The position numbers and the translations under genes were made by a program. From positions 502-60,452 of the forward strand of contig NZ_DGLD01000008.1 in the NCBI RefSeq assembly GCF_002387245.1: a stretch of 59,951 nucleotides of DNA. The letters are read 5' to 3'. Numbering within the stretch: position 1 is the stretch's first letter; every line of letters begins with the position of its first letter. The notes under the pieces are model-generated. The model was not told the origin of the DNA. It saw only the letters and a list, made by a program, of their open reading frames with translations, and did not search any database. Shown here piece after piece: positions 1-8,303 of the stretch. The stretch is from Brevundimonas sp. UBA4553 (GTDB lineage Bacteria; Pseudomonadota; Alphaproteobacteria; Caulobacterales; Caulobacteraceae).

Positions 1-402
1 CTTGGCGATGGCGATTTCGCCCTCGCGGCTCAGCAGTTCGACCGAACCCATCTCGCGCAGATACATCCGCACGGGGTCGTCGGTGCGGTCATAGGCGGCC
101 TTGGCCGGCGCCTCGGCCACCGAGGTCTCGGCGGCGGCGGCCACGTCGGTGCCGGTCGCTTCCACCGCGTCGTCTTCCGCCTCGACGACATTGACGCCCA
201 TTTCCGACAGCATGGCCAGGGTGTCTTCAATGGCGTCCGGGGTCACTTCCTCGGACGGAAGGACCTTGTTCAGTTCCTCCATCGTGACGTAGCCACGCGC
301 CTTGGCCTGCTTGATGAACTTCTTGACGCCGGCGTCCGTCAGATCGAGCAGGGGCCCGTCGGTATTGGCTTCGGTGTCCTGCGTCTCGGTCTGCGCACTC
401 AT
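1..402 (-). CDS. rpoD: RNA polymerase sigma factor RpoD, N-terminal part (runs off the window edge)
   Basis: The first 134 residues of the primary sigma factor are present; the gene starts at ATG 402 and continues past position 1. The visible part is region 1.1, which keeps free sigma from binding DNA, followed by an acidic Ala/Glu-rich linker and the start of region 1.2 (DDPVRMYLREMG, residues about 107-118). The motif LTDAGVKKFIKKAKARGYV near residues 20-40 is typical of RpoD region 1.1. dnaG lies just upstream on the same strand (75 bp gap), the usual dnaG-rpoD macromolecular-synthesis arrangement. The catalytic regions 2-4 are outside the window. Confidence 0.93.
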   Translation of the reverse strand, partial: MSAQTETQDTEANTDGPLLDLTDAGVKKFIKQAKARGYVTMEELNKVLPSEEVTPDAIEDTLAMLSEMGVNVVEAEDDAVEATGTDVAAAAETSVAEAPAKAAYDRTDDPVRMYLREMGSVELLSREGEIAIAK

Positions 403-477
403 TCAGTCTGTCTCCACGACCGCAGGAGGGTGATCAGTCCCCTGCGGCGAAAATACAACGCCCGACAACTTCGTTGG

Positions 478-2376
478 TTACGAAGAAGCCGCGTCTTCCC
501 AAATCGTTCCGGTCTTGATGGCCCGTCGCAATGCATCGCGCTCGGCCTTCACCAGCGTGAAAGCCGAGGTGTCGAACGCCTTGTGGGCCTCCGACTTCGC
601 TGACGCCAGCGCCTGCTCCAACGCCGCTACGCGGGTCAGAGCTTCAAACGCCTGCGACCACCGGATCCTCGCCTCGCCGAGGGGCTTGTCTGCAGCCAGG
701 AATGGCGCGCCGGACTTTGCCGCCGCCTTCTCGACCTCGTGCATCAAGGCATCATGACCCGAGTGGGCCAGATGGCGTCGGATCGCCGCAGAGTCAAGGC
801 TCTGACCGGAAAACCTTAGCCGCACCAGTTCCTGGGCCAGGCCGTCGAGCGCCGGATCGCCGAACCCGTGTCGGGCGATGGCCTCCAGATGGTCGTCCAT
901 CCGCTCCGGATCATCGACCGCGCCGTGGGCCAGGGCCGCCGCCACCGGCTCGATGGAGCGGAACAGGGCCTGCATGGCCTGCGCCCCCTCGGCCGTCTGA
1001 CCCAGCTTGGGCGGGGGACCACGCCAGCGCCCGCCGGATCCGCCCGGACCGGGCCGCCCGCCCTGCTGGAAAGCCTGCTGCGGCTGGCGGGGGAACAGGG
1101 CGTCGAACCGCTCGAACAGGTCGCGCCGATATTGCTCGGCCAGATCCTTGTCCTGGATCGCGGACGCCGCCTGACGCAGCCGCCCTTTCAGTCCGGCCTT
1201 GCGCTCGGGCGTGTCGAGCGGCTCGGCCTCGGCCTCCCGTCGGAACAGAACCTCGATAAAGGGGCGGGTCTCGCTGATCGCATGGCGCAGGGCCGGCGCC
1301 CCCTTGTCGCGCAGGATGTCGTCCGGGTCCTGCCCGGCCTCCAGCAGGGCGAAGCGGAACGACCGCCCCGACTTCAGCAGCGGCAGGGACCGCTCGATCG
1401 AGCGATAGGCCGCCCGCAGCCCCGCCGCGTCGCCGTCGAAGCACAGCACCGGCTCGGCCGACACCCGCCACAGCCGCTCCATCTGCTCTTCCGTCAGGGC
1501 CGTGCCCATGGGGGCGACCGCCGGCAGGCCCGCGCGCTGGCAGGCGATGACGTCCATATAGCCTTCGACGACGATGATCCCCTGCTCGCCCCGGCTTTCG
1601 GCCCCCAGGATGCGGCGCGCCTCGGGCAGGCCGTAGAGGGTGGCGCCCTTGTGAAACAGCGGGCTCTCCGGCCCGTTCAGATACTTGGCCCGGTCGTCGG
1701 GATTCATGGCCCGCCCGCCGAAGCTGACGATCCGCCCGCGCGCGTCCAGGATGGGGAACATCAGCCGGTCGCGGAACCGGTCATAGGGCTGGCCGCCGCT
1801 TTCGGGCGCGATCAGCATCCCCGCCTCGACCAGATCGCCGGGCTTGGCCCCCCGCTGGATCAGGGCGTTCTTCAGCCCTTCGCGGTCGTTGGGCGCATAG
1901 CCCAGCCCGAAACGCTCCCACTGGTCCTCGGGCAGGCCGCGCTTTTCCAGATATTCGCGCGCCGCCTTGCCGACCGAGCGGCGCAGATTGGCGGCGAACC
2001 ATTTCTGGGCCAGGTCCATCCAGTCGGTCAGACCCTGCTTCTTGGCCTCACGCTCGGCAGACTGGGGGTCCTCGGCGGGCAGTTGCATCCCCGCCTCCCC
2101 CGCCAGCCGCTGCACCGCCTCGACGAAGCTGAGGCGTTCGGTCTCCTGCAGGAAGCTGATGACGTCGCCGTGCTTGCCGGACGAGAAGTCGTGGAAGAAG
2201 CCCTTGTCGTCGTTGACGAAGAAGCTGGGCGACCGCTCCTTCGAGAAGGGGCTGAGACCGACATACTCGCGGCCCTGCCGCTTGAGCTTCACCGTCCGCC
2301 CGATCACGTCGGACGGGCGAAGGCGGGCCTTCAGTTCTTCAAGGAAACGATCGTCGAAACGCACGTCTTCAGACAC
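478..2376 (-). CDS. dnaG: DNA primase DnaG
   Basis: This 632-aa protein makes the RNA primers for DNA replication. The N-terminal domain is the CHC2-type fold (about residues 25-95), but all four zinc ligands are replaced: the CPFH and CxxC positions read SPFS (42-45) and DFSS (63-66). The catalytic core and TOPRIM domain follow, with EGYMDV near residue 270 and DGDAAG and DPDD further on, and then a variable helical C-terminus of the DnaB-binding type. The start is a GTG (2376); no ATG fits the conserved N-terminus. It lies directly upstream of rpoD in the same direction. The function is secure from the core; the loss of zinc ligands is discussed separately. Confidence 0.95.
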   Translation of the reverse strand: MSEDVRFDDRFLEELKARLRPSDVIGRTVKLKRQGREYVGLSPFSKERSPSFFVNDDKGFFHDFSSGKHGDVISFLQETERLSFVEAVQRLAGEAGMQLPAEDPQSAEREAKKQGLTDWMDLAQKWFAANLRRSVGKAAREYLEKRGLPEDQWERFGLGYAPNDREGLKNALIQRGAKPGDLVEAGMLIAPESGGQPYDRFRDRLMFPILDARGRIVSFGGRAMNPDDRAKYLNGPESPLFHKGATLYGLPEARRILGAESRGEQGIIVVEGYMDVIACQRAGLPAVAPMGTALTEEQMERLWRVSAEPVLCFDGDAAGLRAAYRSIERSLPLLKSGRSFRFALLEAGQDPDDILRDKGAPALRHAISETRPFIEVLFRREAEAEPLDTPERKAGLKGRLRQAASAIQDKDLAEQYRRDLFERFDALFPRQPQQAFQQGGRPGPGGSGGRWRGPPPKLGQTAEGAQAMQALFRSIEPVAAALAHGAVDDPERMDDHLEAIARHGFGDPALDGLAQELVRLRFSGQSLDSAAIRRHLAHSGHDALMHEVEKAAAKSGAPFLAADKPLGEARIRWSQAFEALTRVAALEQALASAKSEAHKAFDTSAFTLVKAERDALRRAIKTGTIWEDAASS

Positions 2377-2490
2377 TCCGGCGCGGCGATCAGGGGAAGC
2401 ACCGCCACGACCTCAAACATGATGATCCCCGGCGGTCTTTTCCACAGCCTGTGAAGATCGAGGAGAAGTGCGTCGTGGCCGAGCGCCAGC

Positions 2491-3633
2491 CTATTTCCAC
2501 GCCTCGCCGGTCCGGCCCAGGGCCTCGCCCAGATCATAGACCGCCTGCATCGAGGCCTGGTTGAACTCCAGGCTGTTGGCGCCGTCATAGTCCTCGGGGA
2601 TGGCGGCGACATGGAACTCCAGCCCGTTGCGGCTGGCGAAGGCGCGATTGGCGGCGATGGTGGCGCGCAACTGGCCGCCCAGCACCGCGTCCAGACTGCG
2701 GGTCAGGACAGGAATGCCGGCGTCGCGCGTCACGGCGAAACGCGGCGCGTCCTTGCCGTTGACCACGACATAAAGGCGGGCGCCCTGGAACACGCCGGCG
2801 ACATCGTCCCAGTTCCACATGATTTGCGGCAGGGCCACGAAGGGGTTCATCACCCCGCCGTCGACGTGCATCTCCTCCAGCACCGTTCCCTGCCCCTGCG
2901 AACGGATCATCACCGGCGGAAAGGCGCCCGGAATGCTGGCCGAGGCGATCAGGACGTCGCGGAACAGGGCCAGGGCCTCTGGTCCGCCGCGCTCGGCGAT
3001 GGCGCCCATGTTCCAGATGACGCCGCGCTGGGCGTCCAGGTCGGTGGTGGCGACCAGCAGCAGCCGCCCCTTGGCGTGCTCGGCGGCGACCTCGGCCAGC
3101 ATGGCCTCGTCCACGTGGCTTTCGACCAGTTGACGCAGCGGCCCGCCGCTGAACACGCCCGATCCGAACAACGCCCGCACGCCCCGGCTCTTCAACAGGC
3201 CCGTCGCCTGCCCTCCGACATAGGCCTCCTTCAACCGCGCGTCCCAGCGCGGCCCCAGGAAGACGAAGGGCGCGGCCAGGGCGCCGGTCGACACCCCGGT
3301 CACGACCTCGAAGTCGGGTCTGCGACCGCTGGCGGTCCAGCCGTTGATCAGGCCGGCGGAGAAGGCGCCATTGGCCCCACCGCCGGACAGAGCGATCAGG
3401 TCGAAGTGGCCGTCCGGCCCCTTGGGCACGCCTTCGCCCAACTGCTGTTCGATCTTCTGCGCCGCCGCCTCGTCCTCGATGGAGAAGCGCACGTTGGGAA
3501 AGCCGACGGGCGACGCCGCCTCGCGCTCGCTCAGGCCGAAGTCGCTGCGCGCGCCGCTGGCGCAGGCCGACAACAGCAGGCCGGCGCTCAGGACCGCCGT
3601 GATGGTGCGCATCAGACCGAGACCCATACTCAT
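2491..3633 (-). CDS. Patatin-like phospholipase, lipoprotein
   Basis: This 380-aa protein has a hydrophobic signal ending in a lipobox (LLLSAC, cysteine near residue 24), so it is probably a membrane-anchored lipoprotein. Patatin signatures appear in order: an oxyanion loop GGGANGAFSAG near residue 85, the nucleophile elbow GVSTG near residue 115, and the catalytic Asp in DGGVMNP near residue 260. Patatins hydrolyse acyl esters of phospholipids and related lipids through a Ser-Asp dyad. Several Met codons lie near the start (3633, then MGLG, MRTI); all give the same mature protein. A perfect CtrA-type site lies 67 bp upstream, so cell-cycle control is possible. Confidence 0.85.
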   Translation of the reverse strand: MSMGLGLMRTITAVLSAGLLLSACASGARSDFGLSEREAASPVGFPNVRFSIEDEAAAQKIEQQLGEGVPKGPDGHFDLIALSGGGANGAFSAGLINGWTASGRRPDFEVVTGVSTGALAAPFVFLGPRWDARLKEAYVGGQATGLLKSRGVRALFGSGVFSGGPLRQLVESHVDEAMLAEVAAEHAKGRLLLVATTDLDAQRGVIWNMGAIAERGGPEALALFRDVLIASASIPGAFPPVMIRSQGQGTVLEEMHVDGGVMNPFVALPQIMWNWDDVAGVFQGARLYVVVNGKDAPRFAVTRDAGIPVLTRSLDAVLGGQLRATIAANRAFASRNGLEFHVAAIPEDYDGANSLEFNQASMQAVYDLGEALGRTGEAWK

Positions 3634-3699
3634 CCTCCAGAGACGCCGCGCATATAGAACGAAGACAGGCTGATGCGAATGCTCTTGGCCGATGTCACG

Positions 3700-3715
3700 T
3701 TAAGTTCTTCTTAAC
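3700..3715. promoter_or_regulatory. CtrA-type binding site
   Basis: The sequence reads TTAA, seven bases, then TTAAC, which matches the full CtrA recognition sequence of Caulobacterales (TTAA-N7-TTAAC). It sits inside an inverted repeat GTTAAG-N5-CTTAAC (3699-3715), 67 bp upstream of the patatin-like gene. A second TTAA pair at 3737-3752 has an 8-base spacer and is not canonical. Confidence 0.55.
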
Positions 3716-3783
3716 CATAATGGCGGCTTTGCGTCATTAAATGCCTGATTAAAAACGATATTATTCCTGATACCGACGAAACT

Positions 3784-3801
3784 ATCCACAGACTTGTGGA
3801 T
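3784..3801. promoter_or_regulatory. Inverted pair of DnaA-box-like sequences
   Basis: ATCCACA and TGTGGAT face each other across four bases. Both share the ATCCACA core of the DnaA box (consensus TTATCCACA). They lie in the same AT-rich non-coding patch as the CtrA site. The same bases could also form a 7-bp hairpin, so DnaA binding is only a suggestion. Confidence 0.35.
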
Positions 3802-3886
3802 TGTTCAACGGTCGTTGCAGAAGCGACGAGGCCTACGACGCCGCCGCGGTCGCGATCCGACGTCGTGCAACCGATCAAGAGCCCCC

Positions 3887-4153
3887 ATGTTCATCGCCAT
3901 CGCCCGTCCGGCGGTGGAGCCCCAAGGCCCCGACGCCGTCGCCGTCCCCGGCTCCCCCGCCATTCCGTTCCTGACGCCCCGCGCTCTGCACGCGCGCCTG
4001 CTGGACAACGCCGCCGCCCGAAGACGACGTGGTCAGGAGCGACGGTCGGCCTGCCGCTCCGACGACGCCGCCTACTGGATTTCCGCCGCGCCCATGGCGG
4101 TGCGCAAGGCGTGCGAACTGCGCCGGCATTCGACCTTTGTCGAACTCCCCTGA
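3887..4153 (+). CDS. Small hypothetical protein (uncertain)
   Basis: This is an open frame of 88 aa with an ATG start. I do not recognise a family. The N-terminal half is proline/valine/alanine-rich and the C-terminal half is basic with three cysteines (RRSAC, VRKAC and nearby). It is the only plausible gene in the 600-bp stretch between the patatin-like gene and the PAS-like gene. Codon composition fits coding DNA of this genome only weakly, and other frames across it are open too. The AT-rich DNA upstream (CtrA and DnaA-like sites) could carry its promoter. Confidence 0.3.
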   Translation: MFIAIARPAVEPQGPDAVAVPGSPAIPFLTPRALHARLLDNAAARRRRGQERRSACRSDDAAYWISAAPMAVRKACELRRHSTFVELP

Positions 4154-4233
4154 CCCTTTCGCAACCGCAGGAATTACAGAAAAATTCAGAGATTGGGCCC
4201 ACAAGGATCAGACGATCTTCCCTGAGCTTTTCC

Positions 4234-4698
4234 ATGCCTGACACCGACACTCTTCACGCCGCCTTCCTTCGTCCGCTCCTGGAGGTGATGGCCGAGAGGT
4301 TGGGCGGCGCCGTCATCCTGCACGCAGCCCCCAGCGGCGAGGTCCTGATGGTGACCGGCGGCGTTCCGGGTCTGGACATCGGCGACCCCATCGGCGCCCG
4401 CCCCGAAAACTACGCCGACCGTTTCCAGGTCTTCGCCCAGGATGGATCCCCTGCTCGGCTGCAGGACCTGCCGGTGGTGCGCGCGATGCAGTCGGGAAAG
4501 GCGATCACCGACGAGGTCTGGCTGCTGGGCGGCGTGGCCGGTCCGGTGCCCGTCTTCGTGGATTCCTATCCGCTGAAGAACGGCGAGGGCGCCGTCATCG
4601 GCGTAGTCGCCGCCGCCACCGATCCGAAGCGCTGGAGCACCCGCGCCGAACGGCTGAAACAGTCGATCTCGATCCGCGACGGCTTCACCCAGGTCTGA
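4234..4698 (+). CDS. PAS-like domain protein
   Basis: This is a single-domain 154-aa protein with no signal peptide. The middle (about residues 60-130) resembles a PAS fold: an FAQDGSPARLQDLPVVRAMQ stretch matches the usual DG-P...D-P..RAL pattern, followed by beta strands ending in VIGVVAAATD. No kinase, HTH or cyclase output domain is attached, so it would be a stand-alone sensor or binding module. It is flanked by a weak small ORF and a convergent glycosyltransferase-like gene. The PAS assignment is from pattern only; a GAF-like or lipocalin-like fold is not excluded. Confidence 0.6.
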   Translation: MPDTDTLHAAFLRPLLEVMAERLGGAVILHAAPSGEVLMVTGGVPGLDIGDPIGARPENYADRFQVFAQDGSPARLQDLPVVRAMQSGKAITDEVWLLGGVAGPVPVFVDSYPLKNGEGAVIGVVAAATDPKRWSTRAERLKQSISIRDGFTQV

Positions 4699-4711
4699 TC
4701 GGAACCGCGCC

Positions 4712-5617
4712 CTAGCGCAGGTCGGGCAGGCGCCGGTCGATCGAGGCCGCGGTCTTGCGCCGCCAGCGGGTCCAGGCGCCCGCCCCGCTGGCCACGCGAT
4801 CCGGAAGCGCCTGGCTCCACCGCGCGCGCATCGCCTCGACCAGTTCGGGGCGGCGGTCATACTGGTGCACGACAGGGCTGACGCTACCGTCAGGATTGAC
4901 GATCAGGCCGTCCTTCAGGCTCACGCCCTCCGACGCCATGCCGATGGTGGCGACGCGGCGGTAGTTGTCCTGCACCTGCGCCGGGATCAGGCCGTATCCC
5001 ACGGCCAGAGCCAGCGACGCCTGATCCACGCCGAAGCCGCCCCCGACCGCCGAGCGAGGAATGGCGCCCAGGGTCAGGATCAGACGGCAGAGACGCGCCG
5101 CCTCGTCGGCTGGTCCGACGATGGTGCCGGCGCAGATACAGGGCTGGTCGTCCAGCCGATCCGCCAGCGCTTCGCCGGCCAGCGCCCGGAGGTGCTTCAC
5201 CTGAAAGGCGTGGTCCGCCAGCCGACCCGTTTCATACTCGACGAAGACCTCCAGCCCGGTCGGCGCCGGAACGAAGGGGTCGGCCTGGAACACCACGTCG
5301 CGCACGTCCGTCATCAGCACATGGCGCAAACCCGGGCGCGCTGCGATGTAGCGCTCATAGGCGGAAAAGCGCGCCACCACGGGCTGGGGCGTCCAGGCGT
5401 CCGCGGCCGGAACCACGACCGCCTCCACGTCATGGGCGGCCAGAAAGGCCAGCAGAGCCTTGTCGTCGTGCACGAAGAGGACGACCGCCCCGGCGTAGAC
5501 CGCCCGCAACGAGCGGACGAAGGCCTCGACATGCTCGACGCCATAGCCCGTCGCATAGCCCAGGACGACGTCCTTGTCGGGGGCCGAGGATCGCTCGTCG
5601 CGCCTTGCCGGGCGCAA
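4712..5617 (-). CDS. Glycosyltransferase-like protein
   Basis: This is a soluble protein of about 301 aa. It opens with a Rossmann-like strand (VVLGYATGYGVEHVEAFVRSL) and carries VLMTDVRDVVFQADPF near residue 100, which has the position and shape of the D-x-D sugar-nucleotide/metal motif of GT-A enzymes. A TTG at 5617 is the first acceptable start. The frame stays open upstream to 5669, overlapping the end of carA, with protein-like sequence but no ATG or GTG. It follows carA on the same strand and may be translationally coupled to it. The acceptor and donor are unknown. Confidence 0.6.
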   Translation of the reverse strand: MRPARRDERSSAPDKDVVLGYATGYGVEHVEAFVRSLRAVYAGAVVLFVHDDKALLAFLAAHDVEAVVVPAADAWTPQPVVARFSAYERYIAARPGLRHVLMTDVRDVVFQADPFVPAPTGLEVFVEYETGRLADHAFQVKHLRALAGEALADRLDDQPCICAGTIVGPADEAARLCRLILTLGAIPRSAVGGGFGVDQASLALAVGYGLIPAQVQDNYRRVATIGMASEGVSLKDGLIVNPDGSVSPVVHQYDRRPELVEAMRARWSQALPDRVASGAGAWTRWRRKTAASIDRRLPDLR

Positions 5618-5657
5618 GACCGCGCCCAGCCAGGTCAGATAGCGCGAGCGGGCGATG

Positions 5658-6833
5658 TCAGGCGCCCTTCATCGATTCAGCGAAGCGGTTGAACAGATAG
5701 AGGCTGTCCGTCGGCCCCGGCGAGGCCTCCGGGTGGTGCTGGACGCTGAAGATCGGCTTGTCCTTGACCGCGATGCCGCAGTTGGTGCCGTCGAACAGGC
5801 TGACGTGGGTCTCGACCACGGCGTCGGGCAGGCTGTCGCGGTCCACGGTGAAGCCGTGGTTCATCGACACGATCTCGACCTTGCCGGTCGTCAGATCCTT
5901 GACCGGATGGTTGGCGCCGTGGTGGCCCTGCTCCATCTTGACCGTCTGGGCGCCGAGCGCGATGGCCAGCATCTGGTGACCCAGGCAGATGCCCATCAGC
6001 GGCTTGCCGCTGGCGACCAGCTTTTTGATCTCGGGCACCGCGTATTCGCCCGTCGCGGCCGGATCGCCCGGACCGTTCGACAGGACCACGCCGTCGGGAT
6101 TGCGGGCCAGGATGTCCTCGGCCGAGGTCGTGGCCGGAACCACGGTGATCTTGGCGCCGGTCGAGGCCAGGGCGCGCAGGATGTTGCGCTTCACGCCATA
6201 GTCGACGACCACGACTGTCTTGTCGGTCGCCTCGACGCGCGGATAGCCGGCGGGCCATTCCCAGACGCCCTCGTTCCAGTCGAAGGCCTGCAGGGTCGAG
6301 GCGTCCTTGGCCAGGTCCAGGCCGACCAGTCCGGTCCAGGCCTTGGCCTGCGCCACCAGGGCCTCCAGGTCGAACTGGCCGTCCGGGTGGTGGGCGATGA
6401 CGGCGTGGGGCGCGCCCTTGTCGCGAATGATCTTGGTCAGGGCGCGGGTGTCCACGCCCGACAGGCCGACCACGCCGCGACGCTTCATCCAGGCGTCGAG
6501 ATCGCCACCCGCGCCTTCGGTCGCGCGCCAGTTGGCCGGATCGGTCGGAACGTCACGGAAGATGGCGCCGCGGGCGGAGGTGCCCGACCCGTCGCCGATC
6601 TGTTCCACGTCCTCGACGTTCACGCCGACATTGCCGACGTGCGGGAAGGTGAAGGCCAGGATCTGGCTCATGTAGGAGGGGTCGGTCAGGATTTCCTGAT
6701 AGCCCGTCATGGCGGTGTTGAAGACCACCTCGCCGAGGGCCGTTCCGACGGCGCCGACGCCGACGCCTTGCAGGATGGTGCCGTCAGCGAGCGCGAGGAC
6801 GCCGGTGGCGCCGGACAGAATCTGGGTCGTCAT
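5658..6833 (-). CDS. carA: Carbamoyl-phosphate synthase small subunit
   Basis: This is the glutamine amidotransferase subunit, 391 aa, which feeds ammonia to CarB for arginine and pyrimidine synthesis. The N-terminal CPSase small-chain domain (FNTAMTGYQEILTDPSY near residue 45) is followed by a class I GATase domain with GICLGHQ (nucleophile Cys) and a C-terminal HHPEASPGP carrying the catalytic His/Glu. I chose the ATG at 6833 (MTTQ) over an upstream in-frame ATG at 6851 because it matches the usual CarA length. It is separated from carB by about 7 kb and lies on the opposite strand, unlike the adjacent carAB of many bacteria. Confidence 0.96.
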   Translation of the reverse strand: MTTQILSGATGVLALADGTILQGVGVGAVGTALGEVVFNTAMTGYQEILTDPSYMSQILAFTFPHVGNVGVNVEDVEQIGDGSGTSARGAIFRDVPTDPANWRATEGAGGDLDAWMKRRGVVGLSGVDTRALTKIIRDKGAPHAVIAHHPDGQFDLEALVAQAKAWTGLVGLDLAKDASTLQAFDWNEGVWEWPAGYPRVEATDKTVVVVDYGVKRNILRALASTGAKITVVPATTSAEDILARNPDGVVLSNGPGDPAATGEYAVPEIKKLVASGKPLMGICLGHQMLAIALGAQTVKMEQGHHGANHPVKDLTTGKVEIVSMNHGFTVDRDSLPDAVVETHVSLFDGTNCGIAVKDKPIFSVQHHPEASPGPTDSLYLFNRFAESMKGA

Positions 6834-6918
6834 GGCGCAGGCTCCTAACAATGAATACGGGCGGACAAACGGCGGCGTGACTAAAGAGATGCAGGGGCCG
6901 GGTCAACACGCCCCGCCA

Positions 6919-8214
6919 TTATACTTTCTGGCTTCGTCTCACCCAGACCCAGGCCAGACTGGTCAGGGCGAAGAATCCGACGCTGGGCAGGATATAGCCG
7001 CCCGCCGCCGCCGCCACGGCAAAGGCCGAAAACACCACCCCGACCACGGCCAGCGCGCGCCAGCCGGTCTTCCGGGTCAGCTTCCACAGCGTCATCGAAC
7101 ACAGGGCGTAGAGACAGAGCGTCAGCACCGAGGTCACGCCGATCAGGACGCCGAACTGCTGGCCCAGGGTCGGCTGGGCGCTGGCGATCACCATGGCGCT
7201 CATGACGACGCAGTTGAGGATGGGGTTGCTCAGCGGCGTCTTGCCCTTCTGCGCCCCGCCGAACCAGCGCGGCATCCAGCCGGCCTCGGCGGCGCCGCGC
7301 GAGGTTTCACCCGCCAGCATGGTCCAGCCGGCGATGGTGCCCAGCACCTTGATGACGGCGCAGGCCGCGACGAGCCCTGCCACGGACGAGCCCATGACCC
7401 GCGCCACCAGATCGGCATAGGGGCTGGTCGAATGCACCAGGACATCGGCCGGAATGACGCCGAAGACGGCGATGCTGGCCGCGACATAGACGATGAAGGC
7501 CAGCGCCACGCCGCCCAGCGAGGCGCGCCCCACGTCCACCGACGGGTTCTTCACCAGGCTGGACAGGGCTGCGGCGCTCTCGACGCCCAGGAAGGCCCAG
7601 AAGATGATGGCCAGCGACGCCGGCACCGTCTTCAGCAGGGGCTGGTCGCCCGGGCTCCATGAGGCCGCAAAGGTGTCGCCGCTGAAGGCCATGGCTCCGG
7701 CGATGATGGCCAGGACGATGGGGATTAGGCCGAGGCCCAGGGTGATGGCGCCGAACCGCGCCGCCGTCCGCGCGCCGCTGGCGTAGGCCGCCGAGGTCAG
7801 CCAGATCAGGGCCAGATTGCTGACCGCCGCCCACAGCGGCTCCTTCAGCGCCGGGATGAAGAAGGCCAGATAGCCGGTCCCCGCCACGGCGAGCGCCACA
7901 TTCCCGGCCAGACAGGCGGCCCAGTAGGCGAGGCCCGTCTGATAGCCGATGAAACGACCCATGCCGCGCCGGGTGAAGTCCGACAGACCGTCGGCGTCCG
8001 GCTGCATCCGCCCCAGACCGCCGAACACGAGGGCCAGGGTCACGGCGCCCAGACCGCAGATCAGCCAGCCGATGATGCTGGAACTGCCCGTCGGCGCCAG
8101 GGTCGCGGGCAACAGGTAGACGCCCGAACCGATCATGTTGCCGGCCACCACCAGGGCGGCGAGCGCCCATCCGATACGGTGCGGCGGGTCAGGCAGGATT
8201 TCCGTCTGGGTCAT
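6919..8214 (-). CDS. APC-family amino acid/polyamine permease
   Basis: This is an inner-membrane protein of 431 aa with about 12 hydrophobic segments. The first helix contains GNMIGSGVYLLPATLAP, the signature of the basic amino acid/polyamine antiporter group of the APC superfamily (AdiC, CadB, PotE, ArcD). A further conserved stretch, FWAFLGVESAAAL, corresponds to TM6, which carries substrate-binding residues in AdiC. I chose the ATG at 8214 (MTQTE); the upstream extension has no homology-like character. It is followed by carA on the same strand after 85 bp. The substrate cannot be read from the sequence; no decarboxylase partner is adjacent. Confidence 0.85.
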   Translation of the reverse strand: MTQTEILPDPPHRIGWALAALVVAGNMIGSGVYLLPATLAPTGSSSIIGWLICGLGAVTLALVFGGLGRMQPDADGLSDFTRRGMGRFIGYQTGLAYWAACLAGNVALAVAGTGYLAFFIPALKEPLWAAVSNLALIWLTSAAYASGARTAARFGAITLGLGLIPIVLAIIAGAMAFSGDTFAASWSPGDQPLLKTVPASLAIIFWAFLGVESAAALSSLVKNPSVDVGRASLGGVALAFIVYVAASIAVFGVIPADVLVHSTSPYADLVARVMGSSVAGLVAACAVIKVLGTIAGWTMLAGETSRGAAEAGWMPRWFGGAQKGKTPLSNPILNCVVMSAMVIASAQPTLGQQFGVLIGVTSVLTLCLYALCSMTLWKLTRKTGWRALAVVGVVFSAFAVAAAAGGYILPSVGFFALTSLAWVWVRRSQKV

Positions 8215-8303
8215 CTTCGCCGCATAGACCGAAATGTCGCACCCGTCGCGTGATATCGCGCCGGGCCTGGGATAGAGAGCCGCCAGCACACTGGAGCCTC
8301 CCC

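Noticed and set aside
702..1259. Arg/Pro-rich plus-strand open frame inside dnaG
   Set aside because: It is composed of basic low-complexity sequence fully inside a conserved gene; it is an antisense shadow.
3690..3810. Chromosomal replication origin
   Set aside because: CtrA and DnaA-like boxes occur, but there is only one good CtrA site and one DnaA-like pair, and no hemE, parA or dnaA-type neighbours. A promoter region is more likely.
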